NCBI RefSeq assembly: GCF_003501885.1
Contig: NZ_QWFA01000001.1
Span: forward strand, 60,968 to 124,967
Direction: 5' to 3'
DNA: 64,000 nucleotides
DNA from: Streptomyces globisporus
Lineage (GTDB): Bacteria > Actinomycetota > Actinomycetes > Streptomycetales > Streptomycetaceae
The notes under the pieces were generated by a model that had not been told where the DNA came from, did not search any database, and saw only the letters and a program-made list of their open reading frames with translations. Every line of letters starts with the position of its first letter. The stretch's first letter is position 1. The position numbers were made by a program, and so were the translations under genes. Shown here in pieces: positions 17,641-25,972 of the stretch.

Positions 17641-18223
17641 GCGGATCGAGTAGGGGTGAGCGCATGCCGGGGTGGCGTACTTACTGGGTGCCGCAGGGCC
17701 GACGGGTGAATGGCTCAGAGTCCCCCGCATGAATGCCCACCCGGTCCTCACGCTCAGCCAAGTCCTCCCACCCCGCCAGGACCGGCAGCCGCCAAACCTG
17801 GGCGCATTTGAACACGGATAGGGATTGCTACTGCGGGCCGATGAGATCGTCCAGAGGGCGGCCACGACTCCAAGTGGGGGCGGTGCTTGTACTGGATCGA
17901 CATCCGGTCGCGCTCCACTCTGCGGACTGGGTGTGGGGTGGTCCGGTGGCGACCCCCGAGGCTGTCGGACCGGCATGGTGGTTGGGCCGCTGGTCCGGCA
18001 GCCCCCACCACCGGGCCCGCGCGCAGATCGCCAAGCGCGAAGACCCCGACCGTTCGAGGAGATCAGGGACCTTCGGCGCCAGGGAGACCGACGCGGCTCC
18101 GACGCCGCGCAGGAATCGGAGCCGCGGACCGCGCAGGACCCAATGCGAGGGTCCAGCCCCGTGCACGCGTCGGGGTCGAGGCGGAAGCCTCTGGACAGGG
18201 CCTCAGGCTCGGCTTGCAGGCGG
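17641..18223. other. Gap without a supported gene
   Basis: Several short frames exist on both strands but none has consistent codon bias, a ribosome binding site and globular-looking sequence. Together with the remnant at 17,448-17,640 it probably represents decayed sequence between the accessory operon and the IS481 element. Confidence 0.5.
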
Positions 18224-19186
18224 CTAGGTGTGTGGTTCGGACAGGTTGGTGACGCGGCTGGCGGGTGGTTGGCCCCCGATTCCGGTGTGGGGTCGGAAGT
18301 AGTTGTACCAGTGCAGCCAGTCGGTGAATGCTTCCATCCGGTCCCGGTTTGAGGTGTAGGGCTTCTGGTAGGCCCATTCGTCGAGCAGGGTGCGGTGGAA
18401 GCGTTCGACCTTGCCGTTGGTCTGCGGGTGCCAGGGCCGTGTCCAGCGGGGTTGGATGCCCAGGTCGCGGCAGGTGTTGCGCCAGGTGTTCTTGCTGTAG
18501 GCCCAGGCGTTGTCGGTCAGGACGCGTTCGACCGTGATGCCGAGGGAAGCGAAGTGTGCGGTGGCCCGTTGCAGGAAGCCTGCGCAGGTCGGGGCTGTCT
18601 CGTCGGGCAGGTCTTCGGTGTAGGCCAGGCGGGTGTGGTCGTCGAGTGCGATGTGCAGGTAGGCGTATCCGGCGCCGTCGCGGCGGTCCTTGTTCGGGCT
18701 GCCGGCCGCCCGGCCCAGGACTTTGTGACCGCCGCCGTCGGGGATGCGGCCCAGCTTCTTGACGTCGATGTGGACCAGCTCACCCGGGCGGGCGCGTTCG
18801 TAGCGGCGGACGGGCTCGCCGGTGGCCCGGTCCACGGCGGCCAGGGGCGGCAGGCCGTGCCGGACCAGGATGCGGTGGGCGGTCGAGGCGGCGATGCCGC
18901 ATCGGATGGACAGTCGTAGCGGCCCGATCCGGTGCTCGCGTCGCAGCTGCAGCACCTGCTCCTCGACGGCGGCCGCGGTCCTGCGGGGCTGGTGGTGCGG
19001 GCGGCTGGAGCGGTCGCTCATCCCGGTGACGCCGAGCTGCCGGTAGCGGCGGGCCCAGCGGGCTGCGGTGGTGTGGCTGACCTGGAAACGCTCGGCAGCC
19101 CGGCGCACGGGCCATCCGTCCTCGACGACGCAGCGTGCCAGGCGAAGTCTCCCGGTCTCGGTCAGCGGGGCATTACGGTGGACCAC
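18224..19186 (-). CDS. IS481-family transposase
   Basis: A protein of about 320 residues. The N-terminal helix-turn-helix (LTETGRLRLARCVVEDGWPV, AAERFQVSHTTAARWARRYR) is followed by an integrase-type DDE core: VHIDVKKLGRIPDGGGH, ALDDHTRLAY, VERVLTDNAWAY and PQTNGKVERFHRTLLDEWAY with the final Glu. The start is a GTG at about 19,186 preceded by CAGGAGG; the coordinate may be off by one base. Length is standard for the family and no frameshift is seen. Confidence 0.85.
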   Translation of the reverse strand: MVHRNAPLTETGRLRLARCVVEDGWPVRRAAERFQVSHTTAARWARRYRQLGVTGMSDRSSRPHHQPRRTAAAVEEQVLQLRREHRIGPLRLSIRCGIAASTAHRILVRHGLPPLAAVDRATGEPVRRYERARPGELVHIDVKKLGRIPDGGGHKVLGRAAGSPNKDRRDGAGYAYLHIALDDHTRLAYTEDLPDETAPTCAGFLQRATAHFASLGITVERVLTDNAWAYSKNTWRNTCRDLGIQPRWTRPWHPQTNGKVERFHRTLLDEWAYQKPYTSNRDRMEAFTDWLHWYNYFRPHTGIGGQPPASRVTNLSEPHT

Positions 19187-19299
19187 GAGGGCCTCCTGAT
19201 CTCGGTTGAGATGTCGCAATCCACACCGAACCCGGAGGCCCTCACCCGTTTCAAGAACCCGGCACGCGTGTCACCAACGTCCCGGGACAACACACCTAG
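18224..19299 (-). mobile_element. IS481-family insertion sequence with CTAG target duplication
   Basis: The element proper spans about 18,228-19,295 (1,068 bases). Its ends are imperfect inverted repeats: the left reads GTGTGTGGTTCGGACAGGTT and continues GGTGAC, the right complement reads GTGTGTTGTCCCGGGACGTT and continues GGTGAC. CTAG occurs directly outside both ends (18,224-18,227 and 19,296-19,299), the expected target duplication. The transposase stop codon TAG is read from the left CTAG, so the stop is supplied by the target site. Both ends and the transposase appear intact, so it may be active. Confidence 0.85.
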
Positions 19300-19329
19300 G
19301 CGGCTGTCGACCTTGACCAATGCCTCGGT

Positions 19330-19752
19330 TTAGGCGCGCTTCCACAGGGTCACGGCAGCGGTAGGGGCCCAGCTGACGTTCGAGGTATGCCGTTGGAGGC
19401 AGTGGTAGATGTTGCCCCTGTAGAGCACTGCGTCGCCGACCTGGTAGGAGGTGCTGTTGGAATCCCATTCAGGTACGGCATGGCCCCCTCCGTTGGTACG
19501 AACGGAGGCGACGTCGGAGGGGACGGAGAATTCGCCCGAGGCGTCGGTGGACGCGATGAAGTACCTGTACTCCGTGTCAGGAGTGAGGCTGCTGTCGGTG
19601 AAGGTCGTCTCGGAGCGCCGGGAGATCTCCAGCCCATCGCGGAAGACGACGTACTGGACGTCGACGGAGTCGCTGGCAGGCCTCCAAGCCAGCTTGATCT
19701 GCGTATCGGTGACATCTGTCGCGTGCAGGTGGTACGGGGGGTGCAGTTCCAT
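19330..19752 (-). CDS. Fibronectin III plus carbohydrate-binding module protein
   Basis: A 140-residue protein. Residues 5-90 form an FnIII domain (ATDVTDTQIKLAWRPASDSV, FTDSSLTPDTEYRYFIASTD). Residues 95-139 form a small chitin-binding type module of the CBM5/12 kind (PEWDSNSTSYQVGDAVLYRG, IYHCLQRHTSNVSWAPT, WKR). There is no signal peptide although these modules normally act outside the cell; the ATG at 19,752 has a good GGGAGCAAAG site. It could be a fragment of a longer chitinase-like protein, a cell-wall or tail-fibre type adaptor, or exported by a non-Sec route. It lies right next to the IS481 element. Confidence 0.75.
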   Translation of the reverse strand: MELHPPYHLHATDVTDTQIKLAWRPASDSVDVQYVVFRDGLEISRRSETTFTDSSLTPDTEYRYFIASTDASGEFSVPSDVASVRTNGGGHAVPEWDSNSTSYQVGDAVLYRGNIYHCLQRHTSNVSWAPTAAVTLWKRA

Positions 19753-19970
19753 CTTTGCTCCCGGAGAGTGGCAGACCCAACTGCAGTATCAGCAGACATA
19801 ATCTATGAGCTCGAGATCAGCCCATCACCCAAAGCACGAAAAACGTACCCGCGGCCCGCTGGGCCACGCGGTGTCATCGGGCAGATCCGTGACCAGCCCT
19901 GCAAGCGGATTCACCGCGAGATAGACAGGGCCCCAAGTCGCGAGCGCCGTCGGTGCTTCCGTTCGCCGAG

Positions 19971-20004
19971 CTCGTCCCTTCGGCCTGCCGACCGAAGGGA
20001 CGAG
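19971..20004. terminator. Hairpin terminator in the intergenic gap
   Basis: A perfect 13-base inverted repeat (CTCGTCCCTTCGG and CCGAAGGGACGAG) with an 8-base loop. It lies 133 bases downstream of the minus-strand LtrA-like gene. The rest of the gap 19,753-20,136 contains no supported gene. Confidence 0.65.
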
Positions 20005-20136
20005 GCAGACCAAGCCGACCTCCACGCTCCTCACTACGTACCGGGGAGAGTCCGGCCATTCGATGCAGCCGTGAGGGGTGTGGCCTGTTCCGCCCATACT
20101 GTGCGCGTTGATGGTCCGGTGAAGATGGCGCTCTGC

Positions 20137-21417
20137 TTACTGCGTATCAAGGTCTTGCAGCATCTTCTGCTGATGGCGGTGTCCGATCGTCTCGTAGCCG
20201 ACCACGGTGACGAACGGCGCGAGCATGACGACCAGCAGGCATACCGCGATGTCCACGCCGGCGGCGGCCAGGAGGACTGCCGTAAGCAGTACGGCGATGG
20301 TGAGGGCGACCAGAAGGATGTGGAAGCGGTCGGCCGTGGACAGCAGCAGGGTGTGCAGGAGGTAGATCATGAGCATGTAGAGGCCGACCGGGAGTGCGAG
20401 AGCGAGGACGACGGCGGTGCCGGAGATCTTGGCGTGATGTTCCATGTACAGGCCCGCGACGTGGAGCCCGGCGCCGGCTGCGGCGACGCCGATGAACAAG
20501 GGGATGTGGCCGTAGCCGAAGAGGTATCCGCGCTTGCGCCGGTGTACCAGGATGTCGCCGAACGGCGTCAGGAAGTACATCCACCACATACCGAATGTCA
20601 GGCCCACACCAGCGATGACCACGGCGATGGCGTTCCAGGTCCACTGAGTGCTGTCCCCGCCGCCCAGGAGATCACCGGACGAGGCGACTGTACCGACGAC
20701 GCCCTCGCCGAGGACGATGATCGCGAAGAGTCCGTACCGTTCGGCGACGTGGTGCGGGTGCCAGGGCGTGTCACCCGCGGAGCCCTGCGCAAGCACCGGC
20801 AGGGCGAGTTCGAGGGCGCCCAGGATGACAAAGGCAACGAAGACGACGGCGATCGGCATGTGGACGAAGGCCACGACGATCCACCCGGCCTGGACGATCA
20901 GCGTCCAGCGGATGTTGGCCATACAGGCGTCGTGGAATGACGGAGCCTCCCGGGCGGCGCGCCACCACTGGAACACCATCGCGATCCGCATCACGACGTA
21001 GCCGATGACCATGGCGCGTAGTTCGAGGTGGCCGCCCTCCTCGACGGAGTGGAACATGGCGGGCAGGCCGAGCGAGAACACAACGACGCCGGCCATCTGC
21101 AGCATCGTCACGACCCGGTAGAGCCAGTCGTCGGTGGCGAACGCAGAAGCGAACCAGCTGAAACTGATCCAGGCGACGCTGATCGCGAACATCGCCAGCA
21201 CGAACGCGATGACCGCCTGGCCGGCATGCCCTTCGGCGACCATCTCGGCGAACTGGAACGCAGCCGTGCCGACGGCGACCACGAAGGTCAGGTCGAACAA
21301 GAGCTCCAGCGGCGAGGCCGTCCGTCCGTGCTCTTCCGGGTCACGGCCGGTCATGGGGACCAGCCGCCGCGACAGTCCGAGCTTGCCGGACGTCCTGGTG
21401 GGTTGGGGTTCGTTCAT
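20137..21417 (-). CDS. ltrA: Low temperature requirement A-like membrane protein
   Basis: A 426-residue protein with about ten to twelve hydrophobic segments. The N-terminus has the family signature SPLELLFDLTFVVAVG after a short charged lead (LVPMTGRDPEEHGRT), and the middle has HHVAERYGLFAIIVLGEGVV, both typical of the LtrA family (named for a Listeria low temperature requirement locus; biochemical role unknown). Length is typical. It is divergent from the polyprenyl synthase, with the promoters sharing about 170 bases. Probably host-type cargo rather than a transfer gene. Confidence 0.85.
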   Translation of the reverse strand: MNEPQPTRTSGKLGLSRRLVPMTGRDPEEHGRTASPLELLFDLTFVVAVGTAAFQFAEMVAEGHAGQAVIAFVLAMFAISVAWISFSWFASAFATDDWLYRVVTMLQMAGVVVFSLGLPAMFHSVEEGGHLELRAMVIGYVVMRIAMVFQWWRAAREAPSFHDACMANIRWTLIVQAGWIVVAFVHMPIAVVFVAFVILGALELALPVLAQGSAGDTPWHPHHVAERYGLFAIIVLGEGVVGTVASSGDLLGGGDSTQWTWNAIAVVIAGVGLTFGMWWMYFLTPFGDILVHRRKRGYLFGYGHIPLFIGVAAAGAGLHVAGLYMEHHAKISGTAVVLALALPVGLYMLMIYLLHTLLLSTADRFHILLVALTIAVLLTAVLLAAAGVDIAVCLLVVMLAPFVTVVGYETIGHRHQQKMLQDLDTQ

Positions 21418-21592
21418 GTGCAGCAGTATTTCTGACGCCTCTCGTGCCCGCCCGACCGCACTGCCGGGGCAGCGGCGACGTTATGTACCGGCCGGGCCCG
21501 CCATGATGGACCCCTGGAGGAATCCTGCCCGCCGACGGCCGGGGCAGAAAGGCGCATGGTTTCGTGTGGAGCTGACGATAGGGGGCTTGACG

Positions 21593-22591
21593 GTGGGCGC
21601 GGTCGATGAGGTATTGCGCAGCGCGGGCGATGCTTGCGAAGGGCAGCTGCGACGGTGGGTGGGGTCACTTCAGGGGCCCGCTGCTGAGGTGGCTGCCTAT
21701 CAGTTCGGCTGGTCGGGGGAGGGGGCACGGCAGGGCGGTAAGTACGTTCGTGCTGCCCTGACTCTGGCGTGTGCGCGTGCGGTGGGAGGTGTGGACCGGC
21801 GGGCGGTGCCGGCGGCCGCGGCTGTGGAGATGGTGCACAACCTGTCGCTTCTCTACGACGATGTTCTGGACGGTGACACGGTGCGGCGCCACCGTGCGGC
21901 CGCGTGGCAGATTTTCGGCCCGTCGTCCGCAGCCCGGTCCGCGGACGCGATGATGCTGACCGCGTTCGACGTCCTGTCGGAAGCCGACGGGCCGGACGGG
22001 CCGGTGGCTCGTGAGGCGTCGGCCGCCCTGGTGGACGTGCTGATCCAACTGGCCGTCGGCGAGAGCTTGGACCTGGTCTTCGAAGGCCGGACTGAGGTGA
22101 CCTTGGCGGAGTGTCTGGAGATGGTCTCGGGCAAGACCGCCTCGCTGTTCGCTTGCGCCTGCCGACTGGGTGCCCTCTACGGAGGCGCCGACCCGGCCGT
22201 CTGCGCCCAGTGGGCAGAGTTCGGGCACGACCTCGGCATGGCCTTCCAGCTCGTGGACGACCTGCTCGGTATCTGGGGCGACCCGGCAGTGACCGGAAAG
22301 CCCGTTTTCAACGATCTGAGCAACCGCAAGATGTCGGTGCCCGTGGTCGCCGCACTTGCATCCGCGACCCCGGCCGGCGACGAACTCGCCCGCCTCTACG
22401 CGCAGCCCGGGGGCGATACGGCCGGCCTCGCCCGCCTGGTCGAGGAGGCGGGTGGCCGGGCCTGGACCAGCGACCGCGCCGCCCAGCATGCGACAGCCGC
22501 ACGCGAACGGCTGACCCGCCTCACAGCAGTACCCGAAGCGCTCCACGACCTCGAAGCTCTGTGCACGGTCGTGATCAGACGCGTGCACTGA
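21593..22591 (+). CDS. Polyprenyl diphosphate synthase
   Basis: A trans-isoprenyl synthase of about 330 residues that condenses isopentenyl diphosphate onto an allylic diphosphate. The first aspartate motif is LLYDDVLDGDTVRRHR (near residue 88). The second is FQLVDDLLGIWGDPAVTGKP with DLSNRKMSVPVVAAL after it. The GxK substrate site at the start is present (RQGGKYVRAALTLA). The chain length cannot be deduced safely. GTG 21,593 is preferred because GGGGG lies about 8 bases upstream; GTG 21,566 is an alternative. It is convergent with the FAD oxidoreductase, overlapping it by 17 bases at the 3' ends, which suggests a common terpenoid pathway. Confidence 0.85.
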   Translation: MGAVDEVLRSAGDACEGQLRRWVGSLQGPAAEVAAYQFGWSGEGARQGGKYVRAALTLACARAVGGVDRRAVPAAAAVEMVHNLSLLYDDVLDGDTVRRHRAAAWQIFGPSSAARSADAMMLTAFDVLSEADGPDGPVAREASAALVDVLIQLAVGESLDLVFEGRTEVTLAECLEMVSGKTASLFACACRLGALYGGADPAVCAQWAEFGHDLGMAFQLVDDLLGIWGDPAVTGKPVFNDLSNRKMSVPVVAALASATPAGDELARLYAQPGGDTAGLARLVEEAGGRAWTSDRAAQHATAARERLTRLTAVPEALHDLEALCTVVIRRVH

Positions 22592-24314
22592 CCTTCCACG
22601 GCGGCAGCCCGTCCATGATGTGAGCCCGCCCCTGACCGAACAGCTCGGCGTCCACCTCCTTGAGCCTGCGCAGTTCCCCGGGTTGGTGCAGGGTGTGCAC
22701 GGCCGCGGGAACCCCGGCGCCACCGGCCGCCTCCAGCAGGGCGTTCACGGCGAGGCGGGCGGCCTGGTTCGCGCCTTCCATCGTCGCCAGGTTCACGGGG
22801 GAGCGCACGTAGTCCCCGGCCATGAACAGGTTCGCTGCCGCCGTCACCGCTCGCGGGCGCGCCGTCCAGGAACCGGTGGTGTTGATCAGCAGCGGCTCGT
22901 CGTTGACGGCCGGCCCCGGCCCGTCAAGGTTCCGCACTGCCGGATCCAGCTCCCACGAGTGCAGCAACCCCTCGTGCAGCCGGGTTCGACCAGCTCCGTT
23001 GAGCCCGTCGCACAGCTGCGCCCAGACTTCGGCCGCGATCTCCGCCCGGCTGCACTCGCGGGCCGGTTTGCCGTACAGGATGCCCGGGGTGTCCCAGGAG
23101 GAGATGTCCACCGACAGGCAGTCGGCCACCGTCCCGTCCCCGTAGGTGGCCGGGAAGTCACCGTCCCAGAACTGGGCCTGGCTGATCGAGGTGAGCGCCC
23201 AGGGAGAGTCCAGGAACAGGACATGGCCATGGGTGACCGGCACCGGCTGGGTCAGGTAGAACTGCATGCCGACCATCCAGTCCGTGTGCAGGCCCGTCAC
23301 ACTCTTGAGCTCAACGTCGGCCTCCGCCAGCCCGCGGTCCAGCAGAGAGCCGATGCGATGGACCGGCAGCGCGCAGACATACCAGTCAGCTTCCAGCTCC
23401 CGCAGCTGGCCGGCCGGACCACGCAGTTGGACCCCGGTGACACGGCGACCGCTCAGGGCCAGCCGCTCGACCCCCCATCCCAGTTCCAGCCGCACGCCCA
23501 GGGACGCCAGATGACGGATCCACGGGTCGATCCAGGCTGTGCTGGTGGGGCCGTTGAGGACCCGGTCCGCGGGATGCAGTTCCTCGCCCCTGCCGAGAAA
23601 CCCGTAACTGAAAGCCTCGAGAAACCCACCGACCGTATGCGCACTGCAGACCTCGGCCCGCGCCGCGACCACCGTGCGGGTCGCGCCCACCACACACGCC
23701 TTGATGTACTCCTCGGAGGCGCCGTCGGCCGCGGCGAAGTCCCACCACGAGGTCGACTCCCACTGGCCCAGCCGCCGCTCATCACTGCTCGTCATGTAGA
23801 CGAGCATCCGGTTCGCGAAGTACAGCAGCTCCTCGCTCGTCAGCCCCCTGCCACCCGCCTCCAACCCGACAGCACGCAGGAACTCCATCGGAGTCCGAGC
23901 CCCCGCAGCCACGGACACATCGGTGACCCGCTCACCCACCCGGCCCGAGCGCGCGGAAAGCATCTGCGTCGCCTCCCGCAGATTCCCCGCCACCCCTTCC
24001 GCGCTGCCGTCGACCGGGATCCGGCGCAAAGTGTCCGGCAGACTCCGGTAGAACCCGGGGAAGAACCTAAACCCGTGCTCACTGGGCAGGTCCAACCGCC
24101 CGCCGCGGCCCGTCCCCGCCACCCACGCACTGCGGGCCTTGCCACCCCAACCGGCCGGCTCCACCACCGTCACCTCGAAGCCGCGCTCCGCCAGCTCCAT
24201 CGCCGCCGTCAACCCGGCCACGCCACCACCCAGCACCGCGACCCGCAAGCCCCGCCCCACTGACACCACCACATCCTCTACCGGGGCCTCCAGCGACAGC
24301 GGGACCCTCTCCAC
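22575..24314 (-). CDS. FAD-dependent oxidoreductase, phytoene/squalene desaturase-like
   Basis: A 579-residue flavoprotein. The Rossmann FAD site is at residues 23-45 (LRVAVLGGGVAGLTAAMELA, then RGFEVTVVEP), followed by GGKARS and EHGFRFFPGFYRSLPDTLRR. The C-terminus has the second FAD element, NLFMAGDYVRSPVNLATMEG. This arrangement is that of carotenoid desaturases and hydroxysqualene dehydroxylase (HpnE)-like enzymes. The substrate is unknown; the convergent polyprenyl synthase suggests an isoprenoid. No phytoene or squalene synthase is seen in the window, so the pathway would need partners elsewhere. The 17-base overlap of the two 3' ends leaves no room for a separate terminator. Confidence 0.8.
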   Translation of the reverse strand: MERVPLSLEAPVEDVVVSVGRGLRVAVLGGGVAGLTAAMELAERGFEVTVVEPAGWGGKARSAWVAGTGRGGRLDLPSEHGFRFFPGFYRSLPDTLRRIPVDGSAEGVAGNLREATQMLSARSGRVGERVTDVSVAAGARTPMEFLRAVGLEAGGRGLTSEELLYFANRMLVYMTSSDERRLGQWESTSWWDFAAADGASEEYIKACVVGATRTVVAARAEVCSAHTVGGFLEAFSYGFLGRGEELHPADRVLNGPTSTAWIDPWIRHLASLGVRLELGWGVERLALSGRRVTGVQLRGPAGQLRELEADWYVCALPVHRIGSLLDRGLAEADVELKSVTGLHTDWMVGMQFYLTQPVPVTHGHVLFLDSPWALTSISQAQFWDGDFPATYGDGTVADCLSVDISSWDTPGILYGKPARECSRAEIAAEVWAQLCDGLNGAGRTRLHEGLLHSWELDPAVRNLDGPGPAVNDEPLLINTTGSWTARPRAVTAAANLFMAGDYVRSPVNLATMEGANQAARLAVNALLEAAGGAGVPAAVHTLHQPGELRRLKEVDAELFGQGRAHIMDGLPPWKVSARV

Positions 24315-24797
24315 CCAGTGACGACGAGTAGATCATTAATCTGCTTTGCGTCACGGACGAGCCTCCCCTCTCAGCCTCGGCGCCTCAGCGGCCCCGGGCT
24401 TGGCCCGCTCGATATCACCGCCGCCAACGACGGACCGCACACGCCCCGGTGGGCTCCAACAGCTCTGGACGACCTCCGGCATCATCACCGTTTCGACCGA
24501 AAGTCGGCCCTGCCCGAACTTACGGGCCCGTGGGGTGGGCTTGCCGCAACAGCAGTCTCGTCGCCTCTGTGAATCAGTTACGTGGTGAAGGGGGACCGCC
24601 TCGGCTGGCACAGGGGCTTGCCACCTCGGGGCGGCAGTCGGGCTCTCGGCCTGTGCAGCCTCGGCCCACAGTACGAAGTCGGTCCACCGACCCTGTCGGT
24701 AGACCGTCAGGAGACTTCGAGGTCAGGACCCATTCCCACGTGCCGTCGGCGGCCTACATCCGGCAGCTGATCACCGTGCCTCTCCGCCACCGGCTTC
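24315..24797. other. Gap without a supported gene
   Basis: Small frames on both strands lack coding bias. The part next to 24,314 contains relatively AT-rich sequence (AGATCATTAATCTGC) and may hold the promoter of the FAD oxidoreductase, but no clear -35/-10 pair can be assigned. Confidence 0.4.
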
Positions 24798-24839
24798 CCG
24801 CGCAGGGCTTGCCGTAGGGCGGGGCGGAGCCCTGCGCGG
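24798..24839 (-). terminator. Hairpin terminator of the secreted-protein gene
   Basis: A perfect 12-base stem (CCGCGCAGGGCT and AGCCCTGCGCGG) with an 18-base loop, 26 bases downstream of the minus-strand gene that ends at 24,865. Confidence 0.75.
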
Positions 24840-24864
24840 AACGCAGCACCGAAGGACAACGCAA

Positions 24865-25401
24865 TCACTGCCGGGTGAAGTGCCACATCTGCGAAGTGGT
24901 CGGGGAGTTGGGGTTGGGCAGTTCACGCAGCGGTGCGTAGTTGTCGTCCCCGAAGAGGCCGGTGACGGCAACGTCCTCGTTCAGGAAGGGCGACAGAACC
25001 CACCGTGCAGGGCTCTCGTCGGTGGACCTGAGGATCCACCATTGGGACTTGTTCGTCGTGCACGCAGCCAGGTACACCGAGCCCCCCGGCTCTCCGGCCT
25101 TGGCGTCGGCGCAGTTCCCAGTTCGGGCGCTCTTCCAGTGGAAGATTCCGGGACGCCCGTTCACCTGCTCGAACAGGAATGTGCGCGGGAAGGGATGGTC
25201 GTGCCGGTAGTAGACCTGCAGGAAGGTGCCGGCGTTGCCGACCGTGTCGTCAGGGACCAGGTAGTTGGTGTGGGCGTCGTTGGTGATGACAACAGGCCCC
25301 GAGGGGACGGGGGCGGCGGTGGGTGCGGCTTGAGCGGACCCTGTCAGGACTGCGACGGAAAAGATAGCGGCCGCGGCAGCGGCCCAGCGACGGATAGTCA
25401 T
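24865..25401 (-). CDS. Secreted lectin-like protein
   Basis: A 178-residue protein starting at ATG 25,401 with a clear Sec signal peptide: MTIRRWAAAAAAIFSVAVLT followed by a GSAQA-A cleavage site. The mature part is strand-rich with regular W and N/D residues (FHWKSARTGNCADAKAGEPG, SQWWILRSTDES, SQMWHFTRQ), like a ricin-type beta-trefoil, with two Cys that could pair. A longer frame from 25,458 would bury the signal peptide and is rejected. A hairpin follows the gene. The ligand is unknown. Confidence 0.65.
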   Translation of the reverse strand: MTIRRWAAAAAAIFSVAVLTGSAQAAPTAAPVPSGPVVITNDAHTNYLVPDDTVGNAGTFLQVYYRHDHPFPRTFLFEQVNGRPGIFHWKSARTGNCADAKAGEPGGSVYLAACTTNKSQWWILRSTDESPARWVLSPFLNEDVAVTGLFGDDNYAPLRELPNPNSPTTSQMWHFTRQ

Positions 25402-25972
25402 ACGGGCGATCTTGACGGGCCAGATTTGTGCCAAACCGTTTTTTCGGAAGATGATCACCCGATCGAGGAGAGCCAGCTATCCGGGGTGGACCGGTGCCGC
25501 TGTCCGGCTCGGAGCTCTCCACGGCGGACGGCGTGCTGCTACTGGCCCAACCTGACAAGCAGGATGCCACCGCGGCTTGGAGGAAGACGTATGGACGCCA
25601 CCCGCTGGAGGGGCTTCGCCAACCCGGCAGTCACCCGGCTGCGGCCTGATAACACGCGCAGCGCAACACGCCACCGACCGAAACGACAGTCTCCGCGCAC
25701 TCCCTGATTCACGCGGGGCGCACGCCCCCTTACTCCTATTGGGTGACCAATTCGAGGCGACGATTGCGGCAAGATCGAAGTGAAGTGATCTTGCCGCACG
25801 AGTCCTTCTCATTCATGCCCATCGAGCAGCCCGCACGATGGGCCTCCCTGTGCGAGAGCGGCAATCCAGGGTCTTCTCGCGCAGCACCAAGGGGCGCCCC
25901 CTGGGCGGGAGTGCGTCTGTGCGCAGGTCACCCATTGCATGGTCAGTTGGATGAATATCGAGGAGTATTGCT
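25402..25972. other. Gap without a supported gene
   Basis: The promoters of the secreted-protein gene (minus) and of the oxygenase gene (plus) must lie here. Short frames show no coding bias. The part at 25,430-25,460 is AT-richer than its surroundings. No repeat or operator was recognised. Confidence 0.4.

Noticed and set aside
17641..18223. Small genes in the gap next to IS481
   Set aside because: Frames on all strands lack consistent third-position GC bias and ribosome binding sites.
19387..20940. A 517-codon open frame on the plus strand
   Set aside because: It spans the FnIII-CBM gene, a terminator hairpin and the LtrA-like gene; composition is Asp/Glu/Val-rich shadow sequence.
22620..24263. 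A 547-codon open frame on the plus strand
   Set aside because: It is opposite the FAD oxidoreductase, which has clear Rossmann motifs.
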